A DNA stretch of 32,728 nt from Bacillota bacterium (GTDB lineage: Bacteria; Bacillota; Bacilli; Paenibacillales; NBRC-103111). The DNA is taken from NCBI GenBank assembly GCA_023386955.1, contig JAEWIS010000027.1:1-32728 (forward strand), in the 5' to 3' direction. The translations under genes and the position numbers were made by a program. Under the pieces are notes generated by a model that was not told where the DNA came from, did not search any database, and saw only the letters and a program-made list of their open reading frames with translations. This document shows, piece by piece, positions 7,574-17,058 of the stretch (positions within the stretch are counted from its first letter, which is position 1; each line of letters begins with the position of its first letter).

Positions 7574-9232
7574 TTATTTTTTCATTTTGGCCAAGTTGCT
7601 TTGCCACCGTTCGGTCTGGAATTTAAGCAGCTTGTCGTAACCTGCGCGTTTGGCATCCTCTTCCGCTTTCTTCAAGAGACTTTCCACTTCCGCATCGCTT
7701 TTGGCGTAGAGGGCCTTGGCATATACCTCGGTGTAAATATCGTTGACGATGGTGGCGATGCTGCCTTCCGCCGAATCGGGGAGAGGGTCCAGATTAACGA
7801 ATTCGGTAAAGTCCTTGGAGGTTTTCCAGGTCACCTTATTCTGGGCCTGGGTGGTCCAGTTTTGCTTTTCCGGCGGAAGCAGGGTATCCATTTTGGATTT
7901 GGTCTTGTCGATGAAGGTGGTATTGCCTACCCAGTTAAAGGAGCCCAGCTTTTCCTTGCTCTTCTCAGCCTGGGTAGCGGTCAGAAACTTTTCGTTTTGG
8001 ACCGGTGCGCCATCGGCGTCGGTTTTATCCCAATACAGTCCCGGAGGTCCAAAGTTGGTGACCCGCTGCCCTTCATCGCTGGTCACCCAGTCCAGATAGG
8101 AGAAGACAGCGTCGGGGTCCTTGGCTTTTTTGGTGATAAGAAGCACGTTCCATCCCAGAGAATTGAAGCTGCTGGGAGTAATTTTCTTGGCGTCCAAGCC
8201 TGCCTTGTGAATAGGCCAAATCACATCGTAGCCGGCTTCCTTATCCTGCTGCTGCAGGGCGGTAGTGGCGCTTCCTCCGGGATTCACCACATCTCCGTCC
8301 ACATAAACGGCCACACGTCCGGTTTTCAGCTTTTCGCCAAGCTGGTCGCTGGTTTGGGTGAAGAGGTCCTGGGTAATCAGCTTTTCCCGGAAGAGCAGGC
8401 TGGCGAACTTCATATTCTCCATAAAGACGCTTTCGGTAAAAATGGATTTCAGCTCATTGCCGGCAGGCGCCGCTTTTTTGAGATAGGGCTTGTTTTCGGC
8501 AAAGCCGCTATACATAATATCGATTCCCGCCCCTTTGGGCCCAACCTCTAGGGGAACCACGTTGGGATACTTTTCCTTTACCTGCTTCAGATAAGCGTAA
8601 AGATCATCGAAGGTTTCCAGCTTGGGGGAACCCAGCTCCTTGTAAATTTTGCGGTTAATGATCCAACCGCTGTTGCCGTTGGGGGAGGAGGTGTACCAGT
8701 TGGGAATCTGGTAGAGCTTGCCGTCATCGGCCCGCAGCATATTCAGAGTGGCGGCACCTACGTTTTTCTTGATATTGGGGTACTTCTCCAGGTATTCATC
8801 CAGCGGGACAAGCATTCCGGCCTGCCGCAGACGCTCCACACTGTTGCCTCTGTCCGTCATCACAACATCAGGCAGACTGCCCGAAGCAATCATGGTGCTG
8901 AACTTGGTTTCGGCGGCTCCGCTGGATTGGATGGGGGTCACATTGACCTTCAAATTCTCCACGATCCACTTGGAGGTGGAATCGTTGCCCCACGGGTCCA
9001 TGGTAAACCAGTCATAGTTGCCGTAAAAGCTGAAGGTGACCGGCTTAACCAGGGCGTTGCCGGTTGCTGCAGCAGGTGCGGATGCAGCTGAAGTGGCTGC
9101 TGCTGATGGTGCTGCGGCCGGACTGGCAGAAGGTGAAGGTGCGCTGCTGTCTGTGCTGCTGCAGCCGATTGCGGTCAGCATACTGGCTCCCAGCAAGGCG
9201 GCCGTCAGGGAAATGCGGTTGGCAAGCTTCAT
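7574..9232 (-). CDS. ABC transporter substrate-binding lipoprotein
   Basis: A 552-aa extracellular solute-binding protein, of the long type (over 500 residues) usually paired with LplB/LplC permeases in Paenibacillus. The signal peptide ends in a lipobox with Cys24 (LTAIGC). It is followed by a Ser/Ala/Pro-rich linker (about 26-58) and the binding domain. An AGAGGGG ribosome site lies before the ATG. It lies 64 bp downstream of the second permease gene, in the same operon. The ligand is probably manno- or galactomanno-oligosaccharides, inferred from the mannanase and alpha-galactosidase nearby; family membership alone does not give the substrate. Confidence 0.92.
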   Translation of the reverse strand: MKLANRISLTAALLGASMLTAIGCSSTDSSAPSPSASPAAAPSAAATSAASAPAAATGNALVKPVTFSFYGNYDWFTMDPWGNDSTSKWIVENLKVNVTPIQSSGAAETKFSTMIASGSLPDVVMTDRGNSVERLRQAGMLVPLDEYLEKYPNIKKNVGAATLNMLRADDGKLYQIPNWYTSSPNGNSGWIINRKIYKELGSPKLETFDDLYAYLKQVKEKYPNVVPLEVGPKGAGIDIMYSGFAENKPYLKKAAPAGNELKSIFTESVFMENMKFASLLFREKLITQDLFTQTSDQLGEKLKTGRVAVYVDGDVVNPGGSATTALQQQDKEAGYDVIWPIHKAGLDAKKITPSSFNSLGWNVLLITKKAKDPDAVFSYLDWVTSDEGQRVTNFGPPGLYWDKTDADGAPVQNEKFLTATQAEKSKEKLGSFNWVGNTTFIDKTKSKMDTLLPPEKQNWTTQAQNKVTWKTSKDFTEFVNLDPLPDSAEGSIATIVNDIYTEVYAKALYAKSDAEVESLLKKAEEDAKRAGYDKLLKFQTERWQSNLAKMKK

Positions 9233-9269
9233 GAAGATACCCCTCTCATGTATATTCGTATGGGTGGGC

Positions 9270-9286
9270 TCCCGGATGTACCGGGA
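9270..9286. other. Intra-operon hairpin between permease and binding-protein genes
   Basis: TCCCGG (9270-9275) and CCGGGA (9281-9286) form a 6-bp GC-rich stem with a 5-nt loop in the 64-bp gap. No T tract follows on the minus strand. Such a hairpin may protect the highly needed binding-protein mRNA or reduce upstream message; this is inference. Confidence 0.45.
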
Positions 9287-9296
9287 AGCGGACAGC

Positions 9297-10199
9297 CTAT
9301 TCCTTCAGCGAGCCGATGAGCACGCCTTTTACAAAATATTTCTGGAGAAACGGATAAACCATGATGATGGGCAGGGTGGCTACCATGGTGGTGGCCATGG
9401 ACAACGAACGGGTCGTCACCGATTGGGCGGTAGCCAGCCGGTCCTGGGCGGCAGCATTATTGCCAACGGATTGCAGAAGCTGCTCCGTGACGATATTGGA
9501 GTTGAGGATTTGCTTCAGCAGCGTCTGGATGGGAAGGAGCCGGGTATCGTTGATGTAGATGGTTGGTGAAAACCAGTCATTCCAATGCCATACGGCTGTA
9601 AAAAGGGAGAGGGTGGCGATAACGGGACCCGAGATGGGTAGCACAATCCGGAACAGCACCCCGAAATGATTGCACCCGTCCATTCGCGCCGATTCCTCCA
9701 GCCCTGCGGGAAGCCCCAGAAAAAACGTGCGGAAGATAATCATATTGTACACGCTGATAAGCCCCGGGATAATCATAACCCAGAAGGTATCCATCATGCC
9801 CATGCCCCTGATCAGAAGGAAGCTGGGAATCAGCCCGCCGCTAAAGTACATGGTGATGATGCAGAAGATCATATAATATTTCCGGCCGATGAGCTCTCTT
9901 TTGGATAACCCATACGCAAAAACGGCTGTAAACAGTACGGAAAGCAGCGTGCCGCTCACGGTACGCAGGGCAGAGATCATAAATGCCTGACTGATCCGCC
10001 CGTCCCCGAAGACCAGGCTGTAGTTCTCCAGGGTAAATTTGCGCGGCCAGAAGGTAATTCCCCCCAGGGAGGTATCCGACCCCACATTGAACGAAATCAC
10101 AAGTGAATTCCAGAAGGGGTAAAGGGTGCTGAAGCCCAGCACGGCCAGAATAAAGCAGATGATAACCTGAAGTCCCTTGTCTCCCCACGACAGCTTCAT
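9297..10199 (-). CDS. ABC transporter permease, LplC/MalG-like (CUT1)
   Basis: A 300-aa integral membrane protein with about six hydrophobic segments. The cytoplasmic loop that contacts the ATPase carries the EAA-type motif EESARMDGCNHFGVLFRIVLP. The ATG at 10199 (MKLSWGDKG) is preferred because GAAGGGGG precedes it. An upstream in-frame start would overlap the previous permease gene. The gap to that gene is only 16 bp, so the two permeases are translated from one message and should form the heterodimeric channel. No ATPase gene is in the cluster; a shared MsmX-type ATPase elsewhere is the usual solution in this family. Confidence 0.92.
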   Translation of the reverse strand: MKLSWGDKGLQVIICFILAVLGFSTLYPFWNSLVISFNVGSDTSLGGITFWPRKFTLENYSLVFGDGRISQAFMISALRTVSGTLLSVLFTAVFAYGLSKRELIGRKYYMIFCIITMYFSGGLIPSFLLIRGMGMMDTFWVMIIPGLISVYNMIIFRTFFLGLPAGLEESARMDGCNHFGVLFRIVLPISGPVIATLSLFTAVWHWNDWFSPTIYINDTRLLPIQTLLKQILNSNIVTEQLLQSVGNNAAAQDRLATAQSVTTRSLSMATTMVATLPIIMVYPFLQKYFVKGVLIGSLKE

Positions 10200-10215
10200 G
10201 CGGACACGCCCCCTT

Positions 10216-11178
10216 CTACCATAAGCTGGACCCCATTCTCCGCGCTGCGGTATTGGCCAGCACAAGCATCCCCACGCTGATTACAGCCTTGAACAAACCG
10301 GCTGCCGCCGCATAGGAATAGCGGTTATTGAGAATGCCCATCCGGTAGACATAAGTGTCGATCACATCGGAGACATCCCGCAGCACCGGGTTGGTGGCCA
10401 GAATCAGAATGTCCTCGAACCCCGCGTTGAGAATATTGCCCACGGCCAGAATCATGAAGATAATGATTACCGGCGCAATGCTGGGCAATGTAATCAGATA
10501 CACCTGCTTGAAGCGGCTGGCTCCGTCGATGGACGCGGCTTCGTACATGTGGGGGTCAATACCGGCAATGGCGGCCAGGTACACGATAGCGGCGAACCCG
10601 ATTTCCTTCCAGACACCGGTTCCCACCAGAATGCCCCAGAAGTATTCCGGCACCGACAGAAAGCTGACGGGCTCTTCAATCAGGTTCAGCCCCTGGAGCA
10701 GCATGTTGACACTGCCGTTATCCGTGGACAGCATAGAGGTGACGAATCCCCCGACGATGACCCAGGATAAAAAATGGGGCAAATAGCTGATGGTTTGAAT
10801 CACCCGCTTGAACAAAAGACTCCGGACCTCGTTTAGCATCAACGCCAGCAGTATCGGGGCGGGGAAGCCGATGAAGAATTTCAGCAGGCTGATCACGATA
10901 GTATTGCGCATCACATTCCAGAAGTCCGGAGATTGGAAAAAGGCTTCGAAATGTTTGGTTCCCACCCATGGACTGCTGAAAAAGCCCTCATGCAGCCGGT
11001 AATCCTGAAAAGCCATCAGAACGCCGTACATGGGCAGGTAGCTGAATACAAACACAAACAACAGGGCGGGTACCACCATGAGCTGGATATCCCATTGGCG
11101 GTACAGCCGGGACCACCACGTCCTGCCGGGGGATGCCCGTTGGAAGGCGGCTTGCTGTTTGGCTTCCATGGTTTTCAT
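10216..11178 (-). CDS. ABC transporter permease, LplB-like (CUT1)
   Basis: A 320-aa permease that opens the transporter part of the operon. It begins with a cytoplasmic segment followed by hydrophobic helices (first at MVVPALLFVFVFSYLPMYGV). The EAA-type loop EAASIDGASRFKQVYLITLP is in the C-terminal half. The ATG at 11178 is chosen because AAAGGAGG lies about 10 nt upstream; a longer in-frame version would begin inside the hairpin region near 11250. It pairs with the permease encoded immediately downstream. Substrate is inferred from context to be mannan-derived oligosaccharide. Confidence 0.92.
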   Translation of the reverse strand: MKTMEAKQQAAFQRASPGRTWWSRLYRQWDIQLMVVPALLFVFVFSYLPMYGVLMAFQDYRLHEGFFSSPWVGTKHFEAFFQSPDFWNVMRNTIVISLLKFFIGFPAPILLALMLNEVRSLLFKRVIQTISYLPHFLSWVIVGGFVTSMLSTDNGSVNMLLQGLNLIEEPVSFLSVPEYFWGILVGTGVWKEIGFAAIVYLAAIAGIDPHMYEAASIDGASRFKQVYLITLPSIAPVIIIFMILAVGNILNAGFEDILILATNPVLRDVSDVIDTYVYRMGILNNRYSYAAAAGLFKAVISVGMLVLANTAARRMGSSLW

Positions 11179-11222
11179 CCGTACGTTTCCTCCTTTCTTT
11201 CCTCTGGTTTTATCATAAAAAA

Positions 11223-11282
11223 AGGAAGGAAACGCTTCCAGCACCGCCGTCAACGAAAAATGTGCTCCAGCAACGGCGGTGC
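11223..11282 (-). terminator. Hairpin between mannanase and permease genes (partial terminator or attenuator)
   Basis: In the 124-bp gap, GCACCGCCGT (11241-11250) pairs perfectly with ACGGCGGTGC (11273-11282). Downstream on the minus strand a small GGAA-gcgt-TTCC stem and a run of eight T (A on the plus strand at 11217-11223) follow. The main stem is separated from the T run by about 17 nt, so termination may be incomplete. This would let mannanase and transporter be expressed at different levels. GGAAACGCTTCC here also resembles a degenerate cre site. Confidence 0.5.
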
Positions 11283-11302
11283 CCTCTTTTGTGTGGAACG
11301 GT

Positions 11303-14300
11303 TTATTCGGGAACGGGAAGTTTCACGGCGCGGATGTTATCGATATATAAATTTCCGCTGCCTTGGCTGCCGCTGCCTTGGGCGATGTAAAAGGCAAACT
11401 CCTTGATCGAGCCTAGATCAATCACGCCATTGCCCCCGGTGGACCAGCCGGGACGGGCAAAGGCGGTAAAGGGCAGGCGCACCAGCACGGGAGTGGTGCC
11501 TGCCAGCTTATAACCGGCCTCCCACACCTCACCGTTGGTTTCGTGGAACTGGACGGCCAGCTGGCGGTTGGAGCCGTCAGGCGTCAGCCAGAATTCGATG
11601 GCCTCCATGCCCGGCCATTCAGCGCCTAAGCTGCGGAAGGCTCCGGCATAGCCCGGATTGCCCACCGTATAGTCCAGCTTCAACCCATAGGCTCCGCTGC
11701 TGATGCCGTAGGTGGATAACGTGACGGTAAGCGCGTTGCCGGAGGTGTTGCGCTGCCACTTGCTGCGCAGACTGCCGTCGGAGCCTCCGTATTGTTCGAA
11801 GTCATCGATGATATAGCTGTCCACAGGAGGCGGCACGTAAGGACCGTTGGGTGTAGGGCCTTGGTTTACAGCCCGTGGATGAGCGTATACGGCCTGGATT
11901 TGGCTGAGTGAATTTTTGTCTGTCAGATAGCCGGGCCAGGTCATGAAATAGACATAGCGGGATTGCTTGGCAGCCAGCATATCCATGTCCGGGAGCTCGC
12001 CGTTTTCCCCGATGGCAATGGGGCGGCCCCCGCTGAGCTGCACCAGCTTGTCATAATAGGAATCCCGGTAGTCGTTGTTATAGATGTCCATAGCCAGCAC
12101 ATCCACATACTGGTGGCCGGGATAATAGGGAGTGGAATCATAGGCCCAGGCGCTTTCCGCATTGGGATTCCACAGCCAGATCAGATTGTTCAGCCCGTGA
12201 TGCACCGCCAGCCGCTGATAGGTATTGATCCACAGCTGCTTGAATAATTCCGGCCGTGCGCCCCACCAGAAGAATTCTGCGTTCATCTCATGATACGGAC
12301 GCCACAGCACAGGCACTCCCGCATCCCTCAGCTGTGCCAGATACCCGGCCACCTCATCCATCTGTGCTTCCCAGCGGCTGTACAGAGCGGTGCCCGGAGT
12401 CACGATCTCCTGCATTTCCGCCTCGGTGACATCGGCGGTTACACTCTCCCAGCCCGCCGTGGCCGGATCGGAGGGGCGGGGCTGGTGAAAGGTGAGGGCG
12501 ATGACCACACCCTGCTGGCCCTTGGCTATGGCGGTATTGGTCATAGCCTGCCGCAATCCCGCGAAATCCCCACCCGTGTAATAGGCGAAGTCGGAGCCCC
12601 ACAGGGCAGGGTAAAAGCCGGACAGCTCCGCCGCTTCATCGTACCAGCGCTCCGGCTCCTCATAATAGTTGTGCTGGCCTGTCAGAACACCATTGCCTAT
12701 TAGGGCATACAAACGGGCAAGAAGTGCGGCGGCCTCCGGGGAGGCGTTGGGGTTGACAGGAAGCATCGCAGTGGTTAGAGCTTGGACCGCTGCTGCTGCC
12801 GAAATCAGGGTTCCTTCGCTTAAAGCCTGAATCTTGATATCATATTGGGTTTCCGGCGATAATCCCTCCAGCTTAAAGACAACGTGAGGGTTTCCGATGG
12901 TTGGAGGGAGCGTTAGCTCCGACCATTGGGAGCCGGTGGTTTTTTTGTAGCTGATTTTGTACCCCGTAATACCCAAGGGAGCGGCAGGAGGGTTCCATTG
13001 AAGGTTTGCCGACACACCGTCCGTGGAGATAACGGCAAGTCCGCCCGGCACAGAAGGCTCTAGACTTCCGGGCAGCTCGGGCATTTTGCCGATAAACACA
13101 TCATCCATAAACATATCCACTCCTGTGTTGTTCCAGACGGACAGCCTCAAGAGTCCGTCGGCGGGGCCGGAGCGGAGGGGGCGTTCGGTATAGGACCAGG
13201 TTAAGGTAGGTTCGGGCAAAATAGGAGTGCGGGTTTCCACCGGACCCATGAAGGTGCCGTCCAAGCCGAACCAGCCTCCCGGCTGTGAGGAAAAACGGGA
13301 CCAGTAGCTGAAGAGGTAAGAGGTATTCGGCTCAGCGGTAATTTTTTTGGTGCCGCCTCCCGTCAGATGTTTGATCCAGAGGGCATATTGACCGTTGTGG
13401 GGGCTGCTTTCGGTTACGGAGAGGCTCTTCCAGACCTCCCATGGCGTAACGGAGCCTGACTCCAAATCCGGATTCGCCACTAAATTGGGACCTGGGGTGG
13501 CTTCCAAGCCCAAAAGCGGCGCGGAGCGGTTGCCTGCCCCGTCCAACGCAAGCAGCCGGATGGCATAGACGGTATAGCTGTCCAGTCCGGACAACGTATG
13601 CGTATATGCGATCTGGCCTGTCGTATGGGGCACCGGCAGCGTGGTCCACTGCGGGTCCGCCACTTTTTTGTAGGAGAGCTCATAGGAGGCCACCCCTATA
13701 TCGTCAGTAGAGCCCTCCCACCGGAGGGTCAGGCTGTCAGGACGGTGCTCGGTCTGCCATTGGCCGGGAGTGCTGGGATTCTCTATATCCACATTCTCCC
13801 GGATCACCGCATCGTCCATATAATAATCTGCCGCTGTGCTGTTCCAGAAGGAGATGCGGATATGCTGGACCCCTTGGGGCGGAGTATACAGGAGCTGCTT
13901 GTATTCCCACTCCGTGGAGCCGGAGAAGGTCAGGCTCTGCTGACCCTGCTGGGTGCCGAAGGAATCCATGGAGATGGTATGTGTTGAAACTCCCGCTGTG
14001 GCAAACTTGACCCATAGCCCTACCCGGTAGGTTTTGCCGGGCTGTACAGCGACCGACATGGAGGCGCCGCCGGTATTGCGTTTCACCAGCAGGGATTTGC
14101 TTCCGCTATGGGCAGCGCCTGTTGTGACAAGGGGACTGCCCCATTTTTCCCAATTGGCGTCTCCCGCTTCAAACCCGGGATTGGCAAGAAGATTCTCCCC
14201 TGCGGCCAAGCCACGGCTTGGGCTGATCAGCCCCCCGGTCCAAACAGCCGCGGCCAGAGCGGCCGCAAGAAGCAGGCGGAGCCATGTGGTGGAGCGTCGT

Positions 14301-14311
14301 GTGATGGTCAT
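11303..14311 (-). CDS. Secreted multidomain beta-mannanase, GH26
   Basis: A 1002-aa endo-beta-1,4-mannanase expected to cut the mannan backbone outside the cell. Domains in order: signal peptide (about 1-37); carbohydrate-binding beta-sandwich (about 40-175, opening NLLANPGFEAG); fibronectin III (about 178-273); second carbohydrate-binding domain (about 276-410, opening NLVANPDLESG); second fibronectin III (about 418-515); GH26 catalytic domain (about 523-812); and a C-terminal galactose-binding-like module (about 835-1000, opening IDDFEQYGG). The catalytic acid/base is likely Glu675 in RPYHEMN and the nucleophile Glu769 in AIGENGE. No S-layer or sortase anchor is visible, so it is probably released. 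AAAGGAGG precedes the ATG. It heads the leftward cluster and its promoter carries a cre-like site. Confidence 0.94.
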   Translation of the reverse strand: MTITRRSTTWLRLLLAAALAAAVWTGGLISPSRGLAAGENLLANPGFEAGDANWEKWGSPLVTTGAAHSGSKSLLVKRNTGGASMSVAVQPGKTYRVGLWVKFATAGVSTHTISMDSFGTQQGQQSLTFSGSTEWEYKQLLYTPPQGVQHIRISFWNSTAADYYMDDAVIRENVDIENPSTPGQWQTEHRPDSLTLRWEGSTDDIGVASYELSYKKVADPQWTTLPVPHTTGQIAYTHTLSGLDSYTVYAIRLLALDGAGNRSAPLLGLEATPGPNLVANPDLESGSVTPWEVWKSLSVTESSPHNGQYALWIKHLTGGGTKKITAEPNTSYLFSYWSRFSSQPGGWFGLDGTFMGPVETRTPILPEPTLTWSYTERPLRSGPADGLLRLSVWNNTGVDMFMDDVFIGKMPELPGSLEPSVPGGLAVISTDGVSANLQWNPPAAPLGITGYKISYKKTTGSQWSELTLPPTIGNPHVVFKLEGLSPETQYDIKIQALSEGTLISAAAAVQALTTAMLPVNPNASPEAAALLARLYALIGNGVLTGQHNYYEEPERWYDEAAELSGFYPALWGSDFAYYTGGDFAGLRQAMTNTAIAKGQQGVVIALTFHQPRPSDPATAGWESVTADVTEAEMQEIVTPGTALYSRWEAQMDEVAGYLAQLRDAGVPVLWRPYHEMNAEFFWWGARPELFKQLWINTYQRLAVHHGLNNLIWLWNPNAESAWAYDSTPYYPGHQYVDVLAMDIYNNDYRDSYYDKLVQLSGGRPIAIGENGELPDMDMLAAKQSRYVYFMTWPGYLTDKNSLSQIQAVYAHPRAVNQGPTPNGPYVPPPVDSYIIDDFEQYGGSDGSLRSKWQRNTSGNALTVTLSTYGISSGAYGLKLDYTVGNPGYAGAFRSLGAEWPGMEAIEFWLTPDGSNRQLAVQFHETNGEVWEAGYKLAGTTPVLVRLPFTAFARPGWSTGGNGVIDLGSIKEFAFYIAQGSGSQGSGNLYIDNIRAVKLPVPE

Positions 14312-14361
14312 AAACTTCCTCCTTTAGACAGTTGATGTCCGGATACGCGGAATACCCGGCG

Positions 14362-14395
14362 ATTATAATGTAAGCGTTTGCTTTTTATCTGGCAA
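14362..14395 (-). promoter_or_regulatory. Mannanase promoter with overlapping cre-like site
   Basis: On the minus strand, TTGCCA (14390-14395) lies 17 bp from TACATT (14367-14372). A second -10-like TATAAT is at 14362-14367. TGTAAGCGTTTGCT (14369-14382, plus strand) matches the CcpA cre consensus TGWAARCGYTWNCA except for the last base and overlaps the -10 and spacer. This placement would give catabolite repression of the mannanase. Confidence 0.65.
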
Positions 14396-14452
14396 GATTC
14401 CCCAGCAACGAAAACTATTCCGGATCAATGAATGGCTTGGACAACAACCCCC

Positions 14453-14489
14453 AAAAAAACGCCCTCTCCCGGATGGGGAGAAGGCGTTT
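14453..14489 (-). terminator. Terminator after the phosphoketolase gene
   Basis: AAACGCC/GGCGTTT (14457-14463 and 14483-14489), with CTCCC/GGGAG inside, form a long stem. On the minus strand the stem runs straight into a T tract. It lies 34 bp past the phosphoketolase stop and separates that gene from the mannanase promoter. Confidence 0.9.
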
Positions 14490-14522
14490 AAGGATGATAC
14501 GGATATTGTGCTGCGGAATTGC

Positions 14523-16907
14523 TTATTTCAGGTCTGTCCACTTCCAGCTTTCCACTTCGGGAAGGTCATAGCCTTCCTCACGGATGAACTGGTGATGCTT
14601 CTTGATGATGGCATCCATTTCGTCGGCGATGGCTTTATATTGGGCTGCATTTGGCAGGCTCAGAACGGCTTCCTTGGCCAGATCGAAACGGTCCATTTGA
14701 TTCAGGACACGCATATCGAAAGGAGTGGTGATGTCGCCGTTTTCCCGGTAGCCGTGGACATGCAGGTTATGGTTGTGACGGTCGAAGAACAGATCCTTGA
14801 TCAGCCCTTCATAACCGTGGAAGGCGAAGATAACAGGCTTGTCGGCGGTGAAGTAGCTGTCAAATTCCTCGTCGGACAGGCCACGGGGATCCAGCTTTTG
14901 GCTTCTCAGCTTCAGCAGGTCCACAATGTTGATGTAGCGGATTTTCAGCTCCGGCAGCTTCTCGTGCAGAATGGAGATGGCAGCCAGGCTTTCGATGGTA
15001 GGCTCAGTACCGGCGGAGGCAAAGACCACATCCGGCTCCTGGCCCTTGTCAGTGCTGGCCCAATCGATGATTTTCAAGCCCTTTTCCACCAGCACGGAGG
15101 CTTCTTCAGCACTGAACCATTGCGGGCGGGGATGCTTGGAGGAGACGATCAGGTTGATCTTTTGACGGTCATTCAGCACCTTGTCGAATACGGCCAGCAG
15201 GGAGTTGGCATCGGCAGGCAGGTATTCACGGATAAATTCCGGCTTTTTGTCGGCCAAGTGTCCCAGAAGTCCCGGGTCTTGGTGGGTGTAGCCATTGTGA
15301 TCCTGCTGGAACACGGTGGAGGTAGCCACCACGTTCAGGGAAGGAATATCTGCACGCCAGCCTTGATCGGTAGCCTTGCGCAGCCACTTGAAGTGCTGGG
15401 TGATCATGGAGTCTACAACCCGCAGGAACGCTTCATAGCTGGCAAAAAATCCATGGCGCCCAGTAAGCACGTAGCCTTCCAGCAAACCTTCCGCCTGATG
15501 CTCGGACAGCTGGGAATCGATGACACGGCCGTAAGGAGCAAGGAATTCATCCTGCGGCTCCTGGATGGCATCCATCCATTGACGCTTGGTGACTTCGAAC
15601 ACGGGTCCCAGACGGTTGGACATGGTTTCGTCCGGACCGAAGATGCGGAAGTTGCGCTGAGCTTCATTGAGCTCGATAACTTCCTTCATATATTTGCCCA
15701 GCACCAGCATGTCTTGGGCGATGATTTGGCCAGGCTTGGAATTGTCAAGGGAGAACTTGGTGAAGTCGGGCAGCTTCAGGTCCTTCACCAGTCTGCCGGC
15801 GTCGGTAACCGGGTTTTTGCCCATTCTTCTGTTGCCGGTAGGCAGAATTTCTTCGATTTCCGACAGCAGACGGCCTTGGTCGTTGAAAAGCTCCTGCGGA
15901 CGGTAGCTGTTCATCCATTCCATCAGAGCGGGGGCATGCTGCATGTTCTTTTGGTCTACGGGAATCGGCACCTGGTGGGCACGGAAGGAGCCTGTGTTAG
16001 GAACGCCGTCCCATTCCATCGGACCGGTCCAGCCCTTGGGCGTGCGGCAGACAATCATCGGCCACAGTGGACGGGTTGTGTTGTTGTTTTCACGGGCATT
16101 CTTTTGGATGGCTTTGATTTTCTCGATAACGGTATCCAATACCTTGGCCATCTGGGGATGCATCAGCTCCGGATCAGAACCCTCCACATAGTGGGGCTCC
16201 CAGCCCATACCGGTGAAATAGGCATCCATCTCCTCCCGTGTTTGGCGGGACAGGATGGTGGGGTTGCTGATTTTGAAGCCGTTCAGGTGAAGAATCGGCA
16301 GTACTGCGCCGTCGGTGATGGGGTTGATGAAACGGTTGGAGAACCAGGATGCCGCCAACGGACCGGTTTCGGCTTCGCCGTCGCCGATGACAACAGCGGA
16401 GATCAGCTCCGGATTGTCGAGAATGGCGCCAACGCCGTGGGAGAGGGCGTAGCCCAGCTCGCCGCCTTCATGGATGGAGCCCGGTGTTTCCGGTGCGGCA
16501 TGGGAAGCGACTCCGCCCGGGAAGGAGAACTGCTTGAAGAGCTTGATCAGGCCGGGAATGTCCCGGGTGATCTGCGGATAAATCTCGGTGTAGCTGCCGT
16601 CCAGATAGGAGTTGGACACCATAACCTGGCCGCCGTGGCCGGGGCCTTCAATGTAGAACATATCCAGATCATACTTGGTAATAACCCGGTTCAAGTGGGC
16701 ATAGATAAAGTTTTGGCCGGGGATGGTGCCCCAGTGGCCGATGGGCTTTACCTTCACGTGGGCATCCTGCAAAGGTTCCTTGAGCAGGGGGTTGCCCTTC
16801 AGATAAAGCTGGCCTACGGAAATGTAGTTGGTTGCGCGCCAGTAGGCGTCGAGCTTATCCAGATACGCCTTGGAGGAGTAATCCAGAACTTGAGTAGTCA
16901 GTGTCAT
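14523..16907 (-). CDS. xpk: Xylulose-5-phosphate/fructose-6-phosphate phosphoketolase
   Basis: A 794-aa thiamine-diphosphate enzyme that splits xylulose 5-phosphate (and possibly fructose 6-phosphate) with phosphate to give acetyl phosphate plus a shorter sugar phosphate. Length is normal for the family. Visible family motifs are [10 protein letters not shown], the His-containing [22 protein letters not shown], and the ThDP-binding [11 protein letters not shown]. The ATG at 16907 has TAGGAG 8 nt upstream; a GTG 9 bp earlier lies too close to this site. It is a single-gene unit with its own promoter and terminator. It gives the cell a route from pentoses to acetyl phosphate and ATP. Whether it favours xylulose or fructose phosphate cannot be read from the sequence. 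Confidence 0.97.
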   Translation of the reverse strand: MTLTTQVLDYSSKAYLDKLDAYWRATNYISVGQLYLKGNPLLKEPLQDAHVKVKPIGHWGTIPGQNFIYAHLNRVITKYDLDMFYIEGPGHGGQVMVSNSYLDGSYTEIYPQITRDIPGLIKLFKQFSFPGGVASHAAPETPGSIHEGGELGYALSHGVGAILDNPELISAVVIGDGEAETGPLAASWFSNRFINPITDGAVLPILHLNGFKISNPTILSRQTREEMDAYFTGMGWEPHYVEGSDPELMHPQMAKVLDTVIEKIKAIQKNARENNNTTRPLWPMIVCRTPKGWTGPMEWDGVPNTGSFRAHQVPIPVDQKNMQHAPALMEWMNSYRPQELFNDQGRLLSEIEEILPTGNRRMGKNPVTDAGRLVKDLKLPDFTKFSLDNSKPGQIIAQDMLVLGKYMKEVIELNEAQRNFRIFGPDETMSNRLGPVFEVTKRQWMDAIQEPQDEFLAPYGRVIDSQLSEHQAEGLLEGYVLTGRHGFFASYEAFLRVVDSMITQHFKWLRKATDQGWRADIPSLNVVATSTVFQQDHNGYTHQDPGLLGHLADKKPEFIREYLPADANSLLAVFDKVLNDRQKINLIVSSKHPRPQWFSAEEASVLVEKGLKIIDWASTDKGQEPDVVFASAGTEPTIESLAAISILHEKLPELKIRYINIVDLLKLRSQKLDPRGLSDEEFDSYFTADKPVIFAFHGYEGLIKDLFFDRHNHNLHVHGYRENGDITTPFDMRVLNQMDRFDLAKEAVLSLPNAAQYKAIADEMDAIIKKHHQFIREEGYDLPEVESWKWTDLK

Positions 16908-16953
16908 TTCTTCCACTCCTATCGAAATTTTGTTTCTGTCTGATCTCTCCGTA

Positions 16954-16993
16954 ATTTCAAATTCATAATAACCACTTCAGAAATTGAAATCAA
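16954..16993 (-). promoter_or_regulatory. Phosphoketolase promoter with inverted-repeat operator candidate
   Basis: On the minus strand TTGATT (16988-16993) is 17 bp from TATTAT (16965-16970), a good sigma-A promoter. The inverted repeat ATTTCAAATTC (16954-16964) and GAAATTGAAAT (16980-16990), one mismatch, brackets the -10 and part of the -35. A repressor bound there would block initiation. The GntR protein encoded next upstream is a natural candidate. Confidence 0.65.
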
Positions 16994-17058
16994 TCATTTT
17001 TGAAAGTAATACGGTCCAATTATGTGAAAAAATGAACTTAGTATGAACTTTGTCGAAT

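Noticed and set aside
14508..16943. Long plus-strand open frame of 811 codons opposite the phosphoketolase gene
   Set aside because: It is the shadow of the phosphoketolase gene produced by its codon bias; the antisense protein shows no recognisable domain and has no ribosome site.
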